DNA of 64,000 nt from Pseudomonas brassicacearum subsp. neoaurantiaca (GCF_013608025.1 NZ_VDLV01000044.1:67345-131344); one strand, 5' to 3'. Positions 36,499 to 46,033 are shown, counted from the first letter of the stretch. Numbers and translations: made by a program. The notes: generated by a model not told the origin, from the sequence alone.

Positions 36499-37719
36499 TT
36501 ACTTGCCCTGCCAGCGCTTCATCACCAGGGTAGCGTTGGTGCCACCGAAGCCGAAGCTGTTGCTCATCACGGTGTTGATGGTGGCATTTTCGCGAGTCTT
36601 GGTCAGGATCGGCAGGTCGGCCACTTCCGGGTCAAGCTCGTCGATGTTGGCGGAACCTGCCATGAAGTTGCCTTCCATCATCAGCATGCAGTAGATCGCT
36701 TCGTGAACGCCGGCGGCGCCCAGGGAGTGACCCGACAGGCTCTTGGTGGAGCTGATGGCCGGGGCCTTGTCGCCGAACACTTCACGTACGCCTTTCATCT
36801 CCGCGACGTCGCCGACCGGAGTCGAGGTGCCGTGGGTGTTCAGGTAGTCGATTGGCGTATCGACGGTGGACATGGCCATCTGCATGCAGCGCACGGCACC
36901 TTCGCCGCTTGGCGCGACCATGTCGTAGCCGTCGGAAGTGGCGCCGTAGCCGACGATTTCCGCATAGATTTTCGCGCCACGGGCGAGGGCGTGTTCCAGC
37001 TCCTCGACCACGACCATGCCGCCACCGCCGGCAATGACGAAACCGTCACGGTCGGCATCGTAGGCGCGGGAAGCGGTTTGCGGGGTGTCGTTGCGTTTGC
37101 TGGACAGGGCGCCCATCGCATCGAACAGGAACGACTGGCTCCAATGTTCTTCTTCACCGCCGCCGGCGAACACGATGTCTTGCTTGCCCATCTGGATCTG
37201 CTCGACCGCGGTGCCGATGCAGTGGGCACTGGTGGCGCAAGCGGAGGAGATCGAGTAGTTCAGGCCCTTGATCTTGAAAGGAGTGGCCAGGCACGCCGAA
37301 ACGGTGCTGCCCATGGTCCGCGTGACGCGGTAAGGGCCGACGCGCTTGACGCCTTTCTCGCGCAGGATGTCCAGCGCTTCCATCTGGTTCAAGGTCGACG
37401 CGCCGCCCGAACCGGCGATCAGGCCAGTGCGCACGTTGGACACCTGCTCGTCGGTCAGGCCGGAGTCAGCGATGGCGTCTTTCATGGCCAGGTAGGCATA
37501 AGCCGCCGCGTGGCCGACGAAACGGTAGATCTTGCGATCGATCAGCTCTTCGAGGTTCAGGTCAATGGAGCCGGAAACCTGGCTACGCAGACCCATTTCG
37601 GCATATTCCGGGTTGTACCGGATGCCAGGGCGACTTGCACGCAGGTTAGCGGAGACGGTCTCTTTGTCATTGCCCAGGCACGAAACGATGCCCAGACCAG
37701 TGATAACGACGCGGCGCAT
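36499..37719 (-). CDS. fabB: 3-oxoacyl-ACP synthase I
   Basis: 406 aa. Condensing enzyme needed to elongate unsaturated acyl chains. Nucleophile C161 in SISSACATSAHC; histidines in NTHGTSTPVGD and KSLSGHSLGAAG; the C-terminal loop NSFGFGGTNA is typical. Eleven bases separate it from the fabA stop, so they form the fabAB operon, which is the standard Pseudomonas arrangement. A terminator follows. Confidence 0.98.
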   Translation of the reverse strand: MRRVVITGLGIVSCLGNDKETVSANLRASRPGIRYNPEYAEMGLRSQVSGSIDLNLEELIDRKIYRFVGHAAAYAYLAMKDAIADSGLTDEQVSNVRTGLIAGSGGASTLNQMEALDILREKGVKRVGPYRVTRTMGSTVSACLATPFKIKGLNYSISSACATSAHCIGTAVEQIQMGKQDIVFAGGGEEEHWSQSFLFDAMGALSSKRNDTPQTASRAYDADRDGFVIAGGGGMVVVEELEHALARGAKIYAEIVGYGATSDGYDMVAPSGEGAVRCMQMAMSTVDTPIDYLNTHGTSTPVGDVAEMKGVREVFGDKAPAISSTKSLSGHSLGAAGVHEAIYCMLMMEGNFMAGSANIDELDPEVADLPILTKTRENATINTVMSNSFGFGGTNATLVMKRWQGK

Positions 37720-37730
37720 GCGGATAACCC

Positions 37731-38246
37731 TTAGAAGTTGTCAGTGGAGGTGAAAACGCCGACCCGAAGGCCTTCGGCGGTGTAGATCTCGCGACCATCC
37801 ACGGCAACCGAACCATCGGCAATGGCCATGTTCAGCTTGCCCTTGAGGACGCGTTTGATATGAATGTTATAGGTGATCTTCTTCGCAGTCGGCAGTACCT
37901 GACCGAAGAACTTCACTTCGCCCGAACCCAGGGCGCGACCGCGGCCTGGCAGGCCCTGCCAGCCGAGGAAGAAGCCGACCAGTTGCCACATGGCGTCGAG
38001 GCCCAGGCAGCCGGGCATCACCGGGTCACCTTCGAAGTGACAGGCGAAGAACCACAGGTCTGGAGTGATATCCAGCTCGGCGACCAATTCACCTTTGCCG
38101 TACTTGCCACCCTCATCGCTGATATGGGTGATGCGATCAACCATCAGCATGTTGGGGGCGGGCAGTTGCGCGTTACCAGGGCCGAACAGCTCACCGCGAC
38201 TGCAGCGCAGCAGATCTTCCCGAGTAAAGGCGTTTTGTTTGGTCAT
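37731..38246 (-). CDS. fabA: 3-hydroxydecanoyl-ACP dehydratase/isomerase
   Basis: 171 aa. It dehydrates 3-hydroxydecanoyl-ACP and isomerises the trans-2 to the cis-3 double bond, starting unsaturated fatty acid synthesis. Active-site H70 in FACHFEGDPVMPGC and D84 in LGLDAMWQL are in place. GAGGAGC lies upstream of the ATG. The first gene of fabAB; a candidate operator lies about 140 bp upstream. Confidence 0.98.
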   Translation of the reverse strand: MTKQNAFTREDLLRCSRGELFGPGNAQLPAPNMLMVDRITHISDEGGKYGKGELVAELDITPDLWFFACHFEGDPVMPGCLGLDAMWQLVGFFLGWQGLPGRGRALGSGEVKFFGQVLPTAKKITYNIHIKRVLKGKLNMAIADGSVAVDGREIYTAEGLRVGVFTSTDNF

Positions 38247-38378
38247 GCGAGCTCCTCAATAGTCCCATGCGGCAGGGTGGGGCAAATCTTCCCGGCCGAT
38301 CGAAGCGTTCATGCCTCGAGTCGGCAGCCTACTCATAGACTATTGCGTTGTAGTGAAAGTCACAGCACACGGGAAATG

Positions 38379-38396
38379 AATGTACACCTGTGCACT
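38379..38396. promoter_or_regulatory. Candidate FabR/DesT-type operator upstream of fabA
   Basis: On the minus strand AGTGCACA GG TGTACATT: two 8-bp arms with 6 of 8 positions complementary, of the general form recognised by TetR-type regulators of unsaturated fatty acid genes. In P. aeruginosa fabAB is a DesT target. No regulator gene is near. Confidence 0.45.
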
Positions 38397-38495
38397 GAAA
38401 TTGTTATTCCTGTCCCGCTCGAGGCGTGTCCGGGTGCCTAAGACTGCCGCACTTTCGCCTTTCACGCCAGTCGCAGATAGTCCAAGGCCCCGTAT

Positions 38496-40400
38496 TTACC
38501 CTACCCAGCGTTGCAGAGTCTGCTGCAAGTCAATTCGCTTGAAGGGTTTGGCCAGGTAATCGTTCATGCCTGCCGCCAGGCAGGCTTCACGGTCGCCCTG
38601 CAATGCATTGGCCGTCAGGGCGATGATGGGGACGTCGGTGCAGCCCGGCAATTGGCGGATCTGCCGGGTGGCTTCGTAGCCATCGATGACCGGCAGCCGA
38701 CAGTCCATCAGGATCGCTTCGAAAATCAGGCTCTCTGCGCTGCGTACGGCCTGGGCGCCATCGGTGGCGACGCTGACCTTGAAGCCCAGGCTGCGCAGCA
38801 TGGCTTCGATCACCGTCTGGTTCACCGGGTTGTCTTCTACCAGCAGGACATTGCGGCCTTCTCCATCACCGCTTCCGCCGGGCAGGCGTGGGGGCAGCAA
38901 CGGCGGAGGAGCCAGGCGAGACAGGGCCAGGGGGATCTCCAGCGTAAACACCGAGCCCTGGCCTTCCTCGCTCTGGGCTCGCAGCGTGCCGCCCATGCGT
39001 TCGGCCAGGGTGCGGGCGATCGGCAAGCCCAGGCCCGTACCGCCGTAGCGCCGGGAAATCGAACTGTCGGCCTGCTGGAACGCGTCGAACATCCGCTCCA
39101 GGCTCTCGGCCGAGATGCCGATGCCACTGTCACGCACCGTGCAGGTGAACCAGAGCAGTTCGTGGTCCAGGGCCTGCCATTGGCATTGCACGGTAACGCG
39201 GCCCTGGTCGGTGAACTTCAGCGCGTTGCCGATCAGGTTCACCAGGATCTGCCGGATCCGCGTCGGGTCGCCTTGTACCTGCAGCGGCTTCATGTCGTCG
39301 GGGATCAGCAGGTCCAGGCCCAGCTTGCGCTGCGCGGCGCTGTGCTGGAACGATTGGGCGCAACTGCCGACCAGCTCCGCCAGGTTGAACGCAATGTGTT
39401 CCAGCTCCAGTGCCGAACGTTCGATGCGCGAAAAATCGAGAATGTCGTTGATCACCTTCAACAGGTGCTCGGTGGATTCCGAAGCCAGCGCGGTGTACTC
39501 GTGCTGTTCATCGGTCATGTGGGTGGTTTCCAGCAGTTGCAGCATGCCCAGGACGCCGTTCATCGGCGTGCGCAGTTCATGGCTCATCATCGCCAGGAAT
39601 TCGGACTTGGCGCTGTTGGCTTTTTCCGCTTCTTCCCGGGTCTTGATCAACTGGGTCATGGCCTGGTGCTGTTCACGGCTGGCCTGCTCCAGCCCATCGG
39701 CGAGGTTGTTGATGTGCCGTGACAAAGCCCCCAGTTCGCCGTCGTCGACGATGGGCAGCGGGGCGTTGTAGTCGCCTTGCTGGATCGCCTTGACCGCGTT
39801 GCCGATGTCGCGGATCGGCCGTGACAGGTCGGCCGCCAGGCGCCGCGCCACCAGGAACGTGAACAGCAGGGCGAACAACGCCAGGATCGCCGCCTTGAGC
39901 AGGATCTCCTGCTGCCGCTGGCTGAAGGCGTCATTGGACATGCCGACGATTACCCGGCCCAGATAATCTTCGCCGGGCCTTTCGGTGGTCGGATTGTTGC
40001 CTTGCAGGAAGTCATTGTTCAGGGCAATGCGCTGCAGGCGAACCGGGGCCTGGAACACTTCGACCTGTTGTGAATGATTGCGGGTCTGGGCCGGTTGCTC
40101 GACGTATACAAGGACCCGCTCCGTGCGGTCCTGGACTTCGAGGAATCGCACATGGGGCGTTGCCAGGGTCGCGGTGAGCAGGCTTTCCAGCACTTCGTTG
40201 TTGCCGGAAATGACGCCGTATTCCGCTGCCGGAGCCAGTTGGTTGGCGATCAGTTGTCCGGTGTGGTTGAGTTCCTGGCGCAAGTCCTGGATCCGCACGA
40301 AAGTGAAGAAACCGATCAGCAACACGGTCAGCAATAATGCCGGGCCGAGGGCGATGAGCTGGGTGCGGGTGTGGATATCCCAACGACGGCGCAAGGTCAT
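38496..40400 (-). CDS. Hybrid sensor histidine kinase with periplasmic CHASE8-like domain (PA1611-like)
   Basis: 634 aa. Helix 1 (about 18-36), periplasmic sensor region (37-165) resembling CHASE8, helix 2 (168-186), HAMP (to about 240), HisKA with H274 in MMSHELRTPMNG, HATPase with N392 in GNALKFTD and GTGLGLPIA, then a receiver with D566 in ILMDCRLPVIDG and K in YLAKPFKR. There is no Hpt domain, so it needs an outside phosphotransfer protein. In P. aeruginosa a kinase beside fabAB (PA1611) interacts with RetS and signals through HptB; the same position here suggests orthology. It overlaps the upstream binding-protein gene by 4 bases. Confidence 0.9.
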   Translation of the reverse strand: MTLRRRWDIHTRTQLIALGPALLLTVLLIGFFTFVRIQDLRQELNHTGQLIANQLAPAAEYGVISGNNEVLESLLTATLATPHVRFLEVQDRTERVLVYVEQPAQTRNHSQQVEVFQAPVRLQRIALNNDFLQGNNPTTERPGEDYLGRVIVGMSNDAFSQRQQEILLKAAILALFALLFTFLVARRLAADLSRPIRDIGNAVKAIQQGDYNAPLPIVDDGELGALSRHINNLADGLEQASREQHQAMTQLIKTREEAEKANSAKSEFLAMMSHELRTPMNGVLGMLQLLETTHMTDEQHEYTALASESTEHLLKVINDILDFSRIERSALELEHIAFNLAELVGSCAQSFQHSAAQRKLGLDLLIPDDMKPLQVQGDPTRIRQILVNLIGNALKFTDQGRVTVQCQWQALDHELLWFTCTVRDSGIGISAESLERMFDAFQQADSSISRRYGGTGLGLPIARTLAERMGGTLRAQSEEGQGSVFTLEIPLALSRLAPPPLLPPRLPGGSGDGEGRNVLLVEDNPVNQTVIEAMLRSLGFKVSVATDGAQAVRSAESLIFEAILMDCRLPVIDGYEATRQIRQLPGCTDVPIIALTANALQGDREACLAAGMNDYLAKPFKRIDLQQTLQRWVG

Positions 40401-41329
40401 GGGCGGTGTTCTCCTTCTGCCAACTGCGCAGCGACGGATTCGGCATCGATCGGTTCGATCCCCAGGGAGCGGGCGACCTGTTGATTGCTCAAGACTTTGA
40501 AGCGGGCCGGGTACAGGCTGCGCGGCCAGGTGGTGGCGGGGCGGTCGAGCAGATCGTCGAGAATCGCCAGCCAGTCTTCCTGGTCGCTGTAGGTGCTGGC
40601 CAGGCTGCCGGCCTTGACGAAGGCCGGGCTCGGGCCGATCAGCGCGCGTTGCCGGGCATAACTGCTGAGCAACAGGTTCTTCACCGTCTTGGGGTTGTAC
40701 AGGTCGGGATCATCCAGGCCGAGCAACACGTCGCTTTGGCCCAGCAGGTTCTGCAACGGGCGGCTGTCACTGCTGTCGTCCCAGCGCTCGCCGACAATTT
40801 CCAGACCCAGGGCAGGCGCTGCCTGATTGGCATCCTTGAGTAAAAACTCGCTGTGCTTGTCGAACAGTATGCCGACCCGTCGCACTTGCGGCAGGACCTG
40901 GCGGATCAGGCGCAGTTGCCGCGCCATCGGCGGATCGCTCCAGAGCAGGCTCAGTTGCTCGGGCGTTGCATCGCCAAGGCGGTCGCGGGCTTGCTGGCGA
41001 CTGATCCGCAGCACCAGGGTGGCCGGTCCGTGGATCTTCTGCAGGCGCCAATCGAGGCTCGGCAAATCCAGCAGCACCAGGCGCAGGTCGCCGGGTAACC
41101 GGTCCGGCGTCGGCAGGCTGGCCAGCGGGGCAAAGCGTACATTGTCGTAGGGGCGTCGGGCCTGCAAGGCTTGGGTAAACGACTGCACGCCGGGGCTATC
41201 CTGGGCGCCGGTCAACAAGATCTCGGCAGCCCGGGCCTCGGTGACGGTCAGCAGACTGGCAAAAGCCAGCCACGGCAACAGCCACAGGCGGCCACGGAAT
41301 GGCGTCTTGCGTGGTTGGCCCCGAGACAT
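40397..41329 (-). CDS. Periplasmic ABC-type substrate-binding-like protein
   Basis: 310 aa with a signal peptide ending at about EARAAE. The body resembles the ABC_sub_bind family: QLRLIRQVLPQVRRVGILFD, EIVGERWDDSSDSRPLQNLL, DVLLGLDDPDLYN and the final VARSLGIE. No permease or ATPase gene lies near it. Its start is directly after the receptor's stop codon and its end overlaps the kinase, so it is most simply a periplasmic partner of the kinase. The start ATG lacks a clear Shine-Dalgarno, consistent with coupling. Ligand unknown. Confidence 0.83.
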   Translation of the reverse strand: MSRGQPRKTPFRGRLWLLPWLAFASLLTVTEARAAEILLTGAQDSPGVQSFTQALQARRPYDNVRFAPLASLPTPDRLPGDLRLVLLDLPSLDWRLQKIHGPATLVLRISRQQARDRLGDATPEQLSLLWSDPPMARQLRLIRQVLPQVRRVGILFDKHSEFLLKDANQAAPALGLEIVGERWDDSSDSRPLQNLLGQSDVLLGLDDPDLYNPKTVKNLLLSSYARQRALIGPSPAFVKAGSLASTYSDQEDWLAILDDLLDRPATTWPRSLYPARFKVLSNQQVARSLGIEPIDAESVAAQLAEGEHRP

Positions 41330-43453
41330 CTAGAAGGACAACTCTGCGCTGAAATACAGGACGTGACGGGAGTCGTAGCGATTGTCGACGTAAGTGGTCG
41401 GTTGATCGTCGAGCCGCTGTTGCATCACCCCCGCCAGCTCCAGGCTGGCCTTGCCCAAGGGGATTCGCCTGGCGAGGCGGGTGTCGACTCGCTCGTAGCG
41501 GTAGCCATTGAGGGCATCGGCAGCGTAGTAGAAGACCGCGCTGTTCCAACCTTTGCCCCAATCGCGCAGCCAGCCGGCGGAACCGCTGTTGCGGGCGGTC
41601 AGTTGTTCGTCGAGGGGATTGCTCGCCAGGGCATCGACGTAGGCGTAGGTCAGGCGCAGCCGATCGGTTAGGGTCACGCGCCAGTCCAGTTGGGTCTCGG
41701 CACCGGTGAACTGTGATTCGTTGCTGTTGCTGGCGATGTATTGGTTGTTGCGCAGGGGTTCGCTGATCATCCCGGTGATTTCGTCATGGAACAGCTTCAC
41801 ATCCATTGTCAGGCCAAGGTCCATGAAATAGCCGTTGTAACCCAGCTCTCGGGAGCGCATGTGCTCTTGATCCAGATTCCCCGGGCCGCGCGTGCGCACG
41901 AAATAGCGTGCGCTGTCCTGACCGAATGCGGCGGGCTTCAGGTTGGTGACCTGATAGCTCCAATTGACGTTGTTTTCGAACATGTCCGGTGAACGCACCG
42001 CCTCGGAATATACCGCCCGCAGTCCGTGTCGCGGGGTGATCAGGTAGTTGACCGCCATCCGCGGCGTCAGCGAACTGCCGGTCAGGTGCGTATCTTCGAA
42101 CATCGCGCCGCCCTGCAGCAGCCAATGTTCGCTGGCTCGCCATTCGAGCTGGCCGAACAAGCGGTAGGTGGTGTCGTCCAGGGTGCCATTGAAGTAGGTC
42201 TCCGAGTCGGCCCGGTCGTAGCGATAATTCGCCCCGGTGACCAGCCGCAGGCTGTCGGACAGGCTGAGGGTGTCCTGGATCTCCAGGTCATAGCGCGACT
42301 CCCGGGCGCTTTGGTCGATGTCGCCGCACAGTGTTTGGGAAGCACCGTTGCGCCATTGATCAAGTACCTGATTGGCCAGCGCCTGTTCCTGTGCGGTACC
42401 GGCGGGAACCCCGGTCGTCAGGGAACCGGGAATACTGCGCGCCAGCTTCTCGGCATAGTTGGGGTTGAGTTGCCACAGGTCGGTCAATTGCGGGCTGAAG
42501 GACACCTCTGCGTCACAGGCGCGCCAGGTTTGCTGGCGATCCCAATGCTGGATCGAGCCTTGTACATAGAGACTGTGATTGGGGTTCAGATCCAGGTTCC
42601 AGCGCAGCGAACCGGCGTAATCCTTGGCGATGACGTCGGAGTTATCCCCAGCCGCTGTAATCCCGGCGAACACGGGACGATAGGTGTAGGGCCGCTGATT
42701 GGTCCCGTCCTTGGCGTTCAATTGCCAATCGATGCTCTGGGATTCGTCCAGGGTATGGCTGACGGACAGGTTGAAGCGGTCCAGTCGTCGACTGTCGCGG
42801 TAATCGGCGCCGTTGCGGTCACTGTCGAAACCGTCGTCTTCCTGGCCGGACAGCGAGAGCCGGAAATCGCCGTTTTCCCAACCGCTGCCTTGACTGGCGT
42901 ACCAGTCGCCGATCCCCCGCTGGCCCCGGGTGATCTTCAGTCGGGTGCCGTGGCTGTCGGCCGGGGAGCGGGTGATGATGTTGACTACCGCCATCAGCGC
43001 GTTGGCACCGTAGCTGACGGTGTTCGGGCCCCGGAAGACTTCGATCCGGTCGATGTCTTCCATGGCGACCGGAATATCACTCCAGTCCACCGTTGCCAGG
43101 CCGGCGCGATACACCGAACGGCCATCGATCAGCACCTGCATGCGCCGCGCTTCGCTGGCGTTGCTCCCGTGGTAATTGACGGTGGCCTGGTTGCCGCTGA
43201 GATTGCCGACCATCATGCCCGGCACCAGGCGCAACAGTTCGCTGATGTCCCGGGCGCCGCTGGCCTTGATCAATTCACGGTCGAGTACGGTCATGCTGCC
43301 CGGCACTGCGGCCGGCGACTGTTTCAGGCGCGTGGCGGTCAACACCTGGGGCACGGCCTGGCTGTCCACGAACAAATCGTCGGCCACCACCGGCGGACTG
43401 ATGATCAGCGCCAATAGCAGTGAAGAACCTGGACGGAAGGGGCCAACAAACAC
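41330..43453 (-). CDS. TonB-dependent outer-membrane receptor
   Basis: 707 aa from a GTG start with AAGG 8 bases upstream. Signal peptide to about VVADD; plug domain with SGARDISELLRLVPGMMVGN, RRMQVLIDGRSVYR and RIEVFRGPNTVSYGANA; 22-strand barrel ending in FSAELSF with the terminal Phe of outer-membrane proteins. The protein has no N-terminal signalling domain of the FecA type. Two cysteines (WRACDAEV and SQTLCGD) may bond in an extracellular loop. Cobalamin/siderophore-like by family; the partner genes are a binding protein and a kinase rather than a transporter. Confidence 0.93.
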   Translation of the reverse strand: MFVGPFRPGSSLLLALIISPPVVADDLFVDSQAVPQVLTATRLKQSPAAVPGSMTVLDRELIKASGARDISELLRLVPGMMVGNLSGNQATVNYHGSNASEARRMQVLIDGRSVYRAGLATVDWSDIPVAMEDIDRIEVFRGPNTVSYGANALMAVVNIITRSPADSHGTRLKITRGQRGIGDWYASQGSGWENGDFRLSLSGQEDDGFDSDRNGADYRDSRRLDRFNLSVSHTLDESQSIDWQLNAKDGTNQRPYTYRPVFAGITAAGDNSDVIAKDYAGSLRWNLDLNPNHSLYVQGSIQHWDRQQTWRACDAEVSFSPQLTDLWQLNPNYAEKLARSIPGSLTTGVPAGTAQEQALANQVLDQWRNGASQTLCGDIDQSARESRYDLEIQDTLSLSDSLRLVTGANYRYDRADSETYFNGTLDDTTYRLFGQLEWRASEHWLLQGGAMFEDTHLTGSSLTPRMAVNYLITPRHGLRAVYSEAVRSPDMFENNVNWSYQVTNLKPAAFGQDSARYFVRTRGPGNLDQEHMRSRELGYNGYFMDLGLTMDVKLFHDEITGMISEPLRNNQYIASNSNESQFTGAETQLDWRVTLTDRLRLTYAYVDALASNPLDEQLTARNSGSAGWLRDWGKGWNSAVFYYAADALNGYRYERVDTRLARRIPLGKASLELAGVMQQRLDDQPTTYVDNRYDSRHVLYFSAELSF

Positions 43454-43652
43454 GGCACAGCCTTGGATAACGAAAGGATGGCAGGCATGTTAACCGAGCC
43501 GAACGACTTTTCCATTCACGTTGACAGCATTTTCCTGGGAAATGATGGTCAGCTTGCTACAGCGATGGGTAATTACTGACGGGGCTGGTCGTGGTCCGGC
43601 CGCTCCGTATAATGCCCCGCATTGCCACTTGGTACGGAAGAACGGATTGCAT

Positions 43653-44678
43653 ATGACTGAACAGCGCCCGATTGCGGTCCTGGGAGGCGGGAGTTTCGGC
43701 ACTGCCGTGGCTAACCTGCTGGCGGAAAACGGCCACGCGGTGCGCCAATGGATGCGTGACCCCGAGCAGGCCGAGGCCATCCGGGTCAACCGAGAGAATC
43801 CGCGTTACCTCAAAGGCATCAAGGTCCGGCCTGAAGTGGAGCCGGTCACTGACTTGCAGGCAACACTCGAAGGCAGCGACTTGTTCTTCGTCGCCCTGCC
43901 TTCCAGCGCCTTGCGCTCGGTGTTGGCGCCCCATGCCGAACGCTTGAGCGGCAAAATGCTCGTGAGCCTGACCAAAGGCATCGAGGCGCAGACTTTCAAG
44001 CTGATGAGCGAGATTCTCGAGGAGATCGCCCCCAAGGCGCGAATCGGCGTGATCTCCGGGCCGAACCTGGCGCGCGAGATCGCCGAGCATGCCCTGACCG
44101 CCACCGTGGTCGCCAGCGAAGATGAAGAACTGTGCCAGCGTGTCCAGGCCGCACTGCATGGCCGCACGTTCCGCGTCTATGCCAGCGCGGATCGTTTCGG
44201 CGTGGAGCTGGGCGGGGCGCTGAAGAATGTCTACGCGATCATCGCCGGCATGGCGGTCGCCCTGGGCATGGGCGAGAACACCAAAAGCATGCTGATCACC
44301 CGGGCGCTGGCGGAAATGACCCGTTTCGCCGTCAGCCAGGGCGCCAATCCGATGACCTTCCTCGGGCTGGCCGGGGTGGGCGACCTGATTGTCACCTGCT
44401 CTTCGCCTAAAAGCCGCAACTACCAGGTCGGCTTCGCCTTAGGACAAGGCCTGAGCCTGGACGAGGCCGTGTCGCGCCTGGGTGAAGTGGCCGAAGGGGT
44501 CAACACCCTTAAGGTGCTCAAGGCCAAGTCCCAGGAGGCTGGCGTGTACATGCCGCTGGTCGCCGGTCTGCATGCGATCCTCTTTGAAGGGCGCACGCTG
44601 GAGCAGGTGATCGAACTGTTGATGCGTGGCGAACCCAAGACCGACGTTGATTTTATTTCCACCAGCGGTTTCAACTGA
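43653..44678 (+). CDS. gpsA: Glycerol-3-phosphate dehydrogenase [NAD(P)+]
   Basis: 341 aa. It reduces dihydroxyacetone phosphate to sn-glycerol-3-phosphate for phospholipid synthesis. NAD motif VLGGGSFGTAVANLLAENGH, ISGPNLAREIAEHALTATVV, catalytic Lys in GGALKNVYAIIAGM, and GLAGVGDLIVTCSSPKSRNY. The ATG at 43653 begins the conserved sequence. A TATAAT at 43608-43613 is a plausible -10. First of a cluster of three closely spaced genes. Confidence 0.97.
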   Translation: MTEQRPIAVLGGGSFGTAVANLLAENGHAVRQWMRDPEQAEAIRVNRENPRYLKGIKVRPEVEPVTDLQATLEGSDLFFVALPSSALRSVLAPHAERLSGKMLVSLTKGIEAQTFKLMSEILEEIAPKARIGVISGPNLAREIAEHALTATVVASEDEELCQRVQAALHGRTFRVYASADRFGVELGGALKNVYAIIAGMAVALGMGENTKSMLITRALAEMTRFAVSQGANPMTFLGLAGVGDLIVTCSSPKSRNYQVGFALGQGLSLDEAVSRLGEVAEGVNTLKVLKAKSQEAGVYMPLVAGLHAILFEGRTLEQVIELLMRGEPKTDVDFISTSGFN

Positions 44679-44706
44679 TTCCCATGACCGCAAGCAGGAG
44701 CGAACC

Positions 44707-45054
44707 ATGAACGATCCGAAAGGGCAGCCTCAATACGAATCCATCCTGCTGCGCGTGCTGTGGATGGTGATTTACCTGTTGGTCTGGCAGGTGGCGCAAT
44801 TCATCCTCGGCGCCGTGGTGCTGGTGCAATTGATCTATCGGCTGATCTACGGCGCACCGAGCGCCAGCCTGATGAATTTTGGCGACAGCGTGAGCCAGTT
44901 CCTCGCGCAGATCGGCCGCTTTGGCACCTTCCACAGTGACCAGAAACCTTGGCCATTCGCCGACTGGCCGACCCCACGCACACCGGAAGGCGAAGCGCCC
45001 CACGCCGTGGCGCCGGCACCGCACCCGGTCCGGGACGAGGAGCCGAAGTTATGA
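44707..45054 (+). CDS. DUF4389 membrane protein
   Basis: 115 aa. One long hydrophobic region (about 14-50) with two possible helices, followed by a soluble Pro-rich tail (PWPFADWPTPRTPEGEAPH). The conserved part is LLRVLWMVIYLLVWQVAQF. CAGGAGC lies before the ATG. It overlaps sixA by 4 bases (ATGA). Family without known function. Confidence 0.88.
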   Translation: MNDPKGQPQYESILLRVLWMVIYLLVWQVAQFILGAVVLVQLIYRLIYGAPSASLMNFGDSVSQFLAQIGRFGTFHSDQKPWPFADWPTPRTPEGEAPHAVAPAPHPVRDEEPKL

Positions 45055-45503
45055 AACTGTGGGTATTGCGTCATGGCGAGGCCGAGCCCCACGGGGCCCG
45101 TCCCGATCCGGAGCGGGTGTTGACGATCCATGGTCGCGAAGAAGTGCTGCTCAGCGCCGGTCGATTGATGGGCGAACCGTTGCGGGCCATTTATGCCAGC
45201 CCTTACGCGCGCGCGCAGCAGACCGCGCAACTGGTGCGCGAGGCCCTCGGATTCGAGCCTGAATTGATCACCGTGAACTGGTTGACGCCGGAGACCCGTC
45301 CGGCCGAGGTGTTGAAGCACCTGGACGATCAGGACAACGTTCTGCTGGTCAGCCATAACCCGCTGGTGGGCAGCCTGCTGGGCTTTTTGCAGCACGGTCA
45401 CTTGCAGCAACCGGAACAGGTCGCAACGGCTGGCCTGGCCGAGCTGGAAGGTGATCTGCCGCTGGCCGGCGCGATGAAGCTCAAGAGCCTCAGGCATCCC
45501 TGA
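45051..45503 (+). CDS. sixA: Phosphohistidine phosphatase SixA
   Basis: 150 aa of the histidine phosphatase (RHG) family. Catalytic H8 in VLRHGEAEPHG and a second His in VSHNPLVGSLLG. In E. coli SixA removes phosphate from phosphohistidine of a phosphotransfer protein. GAGGAG lies upstream of the ATG. Translation is coupled to the DUF4389 gene. Confidence 0.92.
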   Translation: MKLWVLRHGEAEPHGARPDPERVLTIHGREEVLLSAGRLMGEPLRAIYASPYARAQQTAQLVREALGFEPELITVNWLTPETRPAEVLKHLDDQDNVLLVSHNPLVGSLLGFLQHGHLQQPEQVATAGLAELEGDLPLAGAMKLKSLRHP

Positions 45504-45549
45504 AACAAACGGTTCCAAGCAAAACAAACATCACAAAGGAACGGCAACG

Positions 45550-45993
45550 ATGAGTCTGTGGCGCACCACTCCGAATATCGAACAACTGAATGCCGCTGGT
45601 AAAAACACCATCAGCGAAGTGCTGGACATTCGTTTCGAGTCTTTCGACGACGAGTCCCTGACCGCGAGCATGGTCGTCGATCACCGTACTCATCAGCCAT
45701 TTGGCCTGCTGCATGGCGGCGCGTCGGTGGTGCTGGCCGAAACGGTCGGTTCCATGGCCGCCTACCTGTGCGTGGACACCAGCAAGTTCTACTGCGTAGG
45801 CCTGGAGATCAATGCCAACCACCTGCGCGGCGTGCGCAGCGGACGAGTCACGGCCACGGCCCGCTCGGTTCACCTGGGGCGCACCACCCAGGTCTGGGAC
45901 ATCCGCCTGGTCAATGATGACGGCAAGGTCAACTGCGTATCGCGCCTGACCATGGCGGTGGTGCCGTTGGGGGAAAATCCGCGTGCATCCTGA
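45550..45993 (+). CDS. Hotdog acyl-CoA thioesterase (YdiI/MenI-like)
   Basis: 147 aa. FGLLHGGASVVLAETVGSMA with H55 and E64 in the positions of E. coli YdiI; VGLEINANHLRGVRSGRV is also nearly the same as YdiI. It cleaves aromatic or fatty acyl-CoA; pseudomonads have no menaquinone, so the DHNA-CoA role of MenI does not apply. GGAACGGCAACG precedes the ATG. Stands 46 bp after sixA and may be in the same transcript. Confidence 0.93.
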   Translation: MSLWRTTPNIEQLNAAGKNTISEVLDIRFESFDDESLTASMVVDHRTHQPFGLLHGGASVVLAETVGSMAAYLCVDTSKFYCVGLEINANHLRGVRSGRVTATARSVHLGRTTQVWDIRLVNDDGKVNCVSRLTMAVVPLGENPRAS

Positions 45994-46033
45994 GGTTCAG
46001 TGGCCATGAGGGCAGGCAAGCATTTAAAGGTGC

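Noticed and set aside
41330..43453. Cell-surface signalling system of the FecA/FecR type
   Set aside because: The receptor has no N-terminal signalling domain, and there is no anti-sigma or ECF sigma gene nearby.
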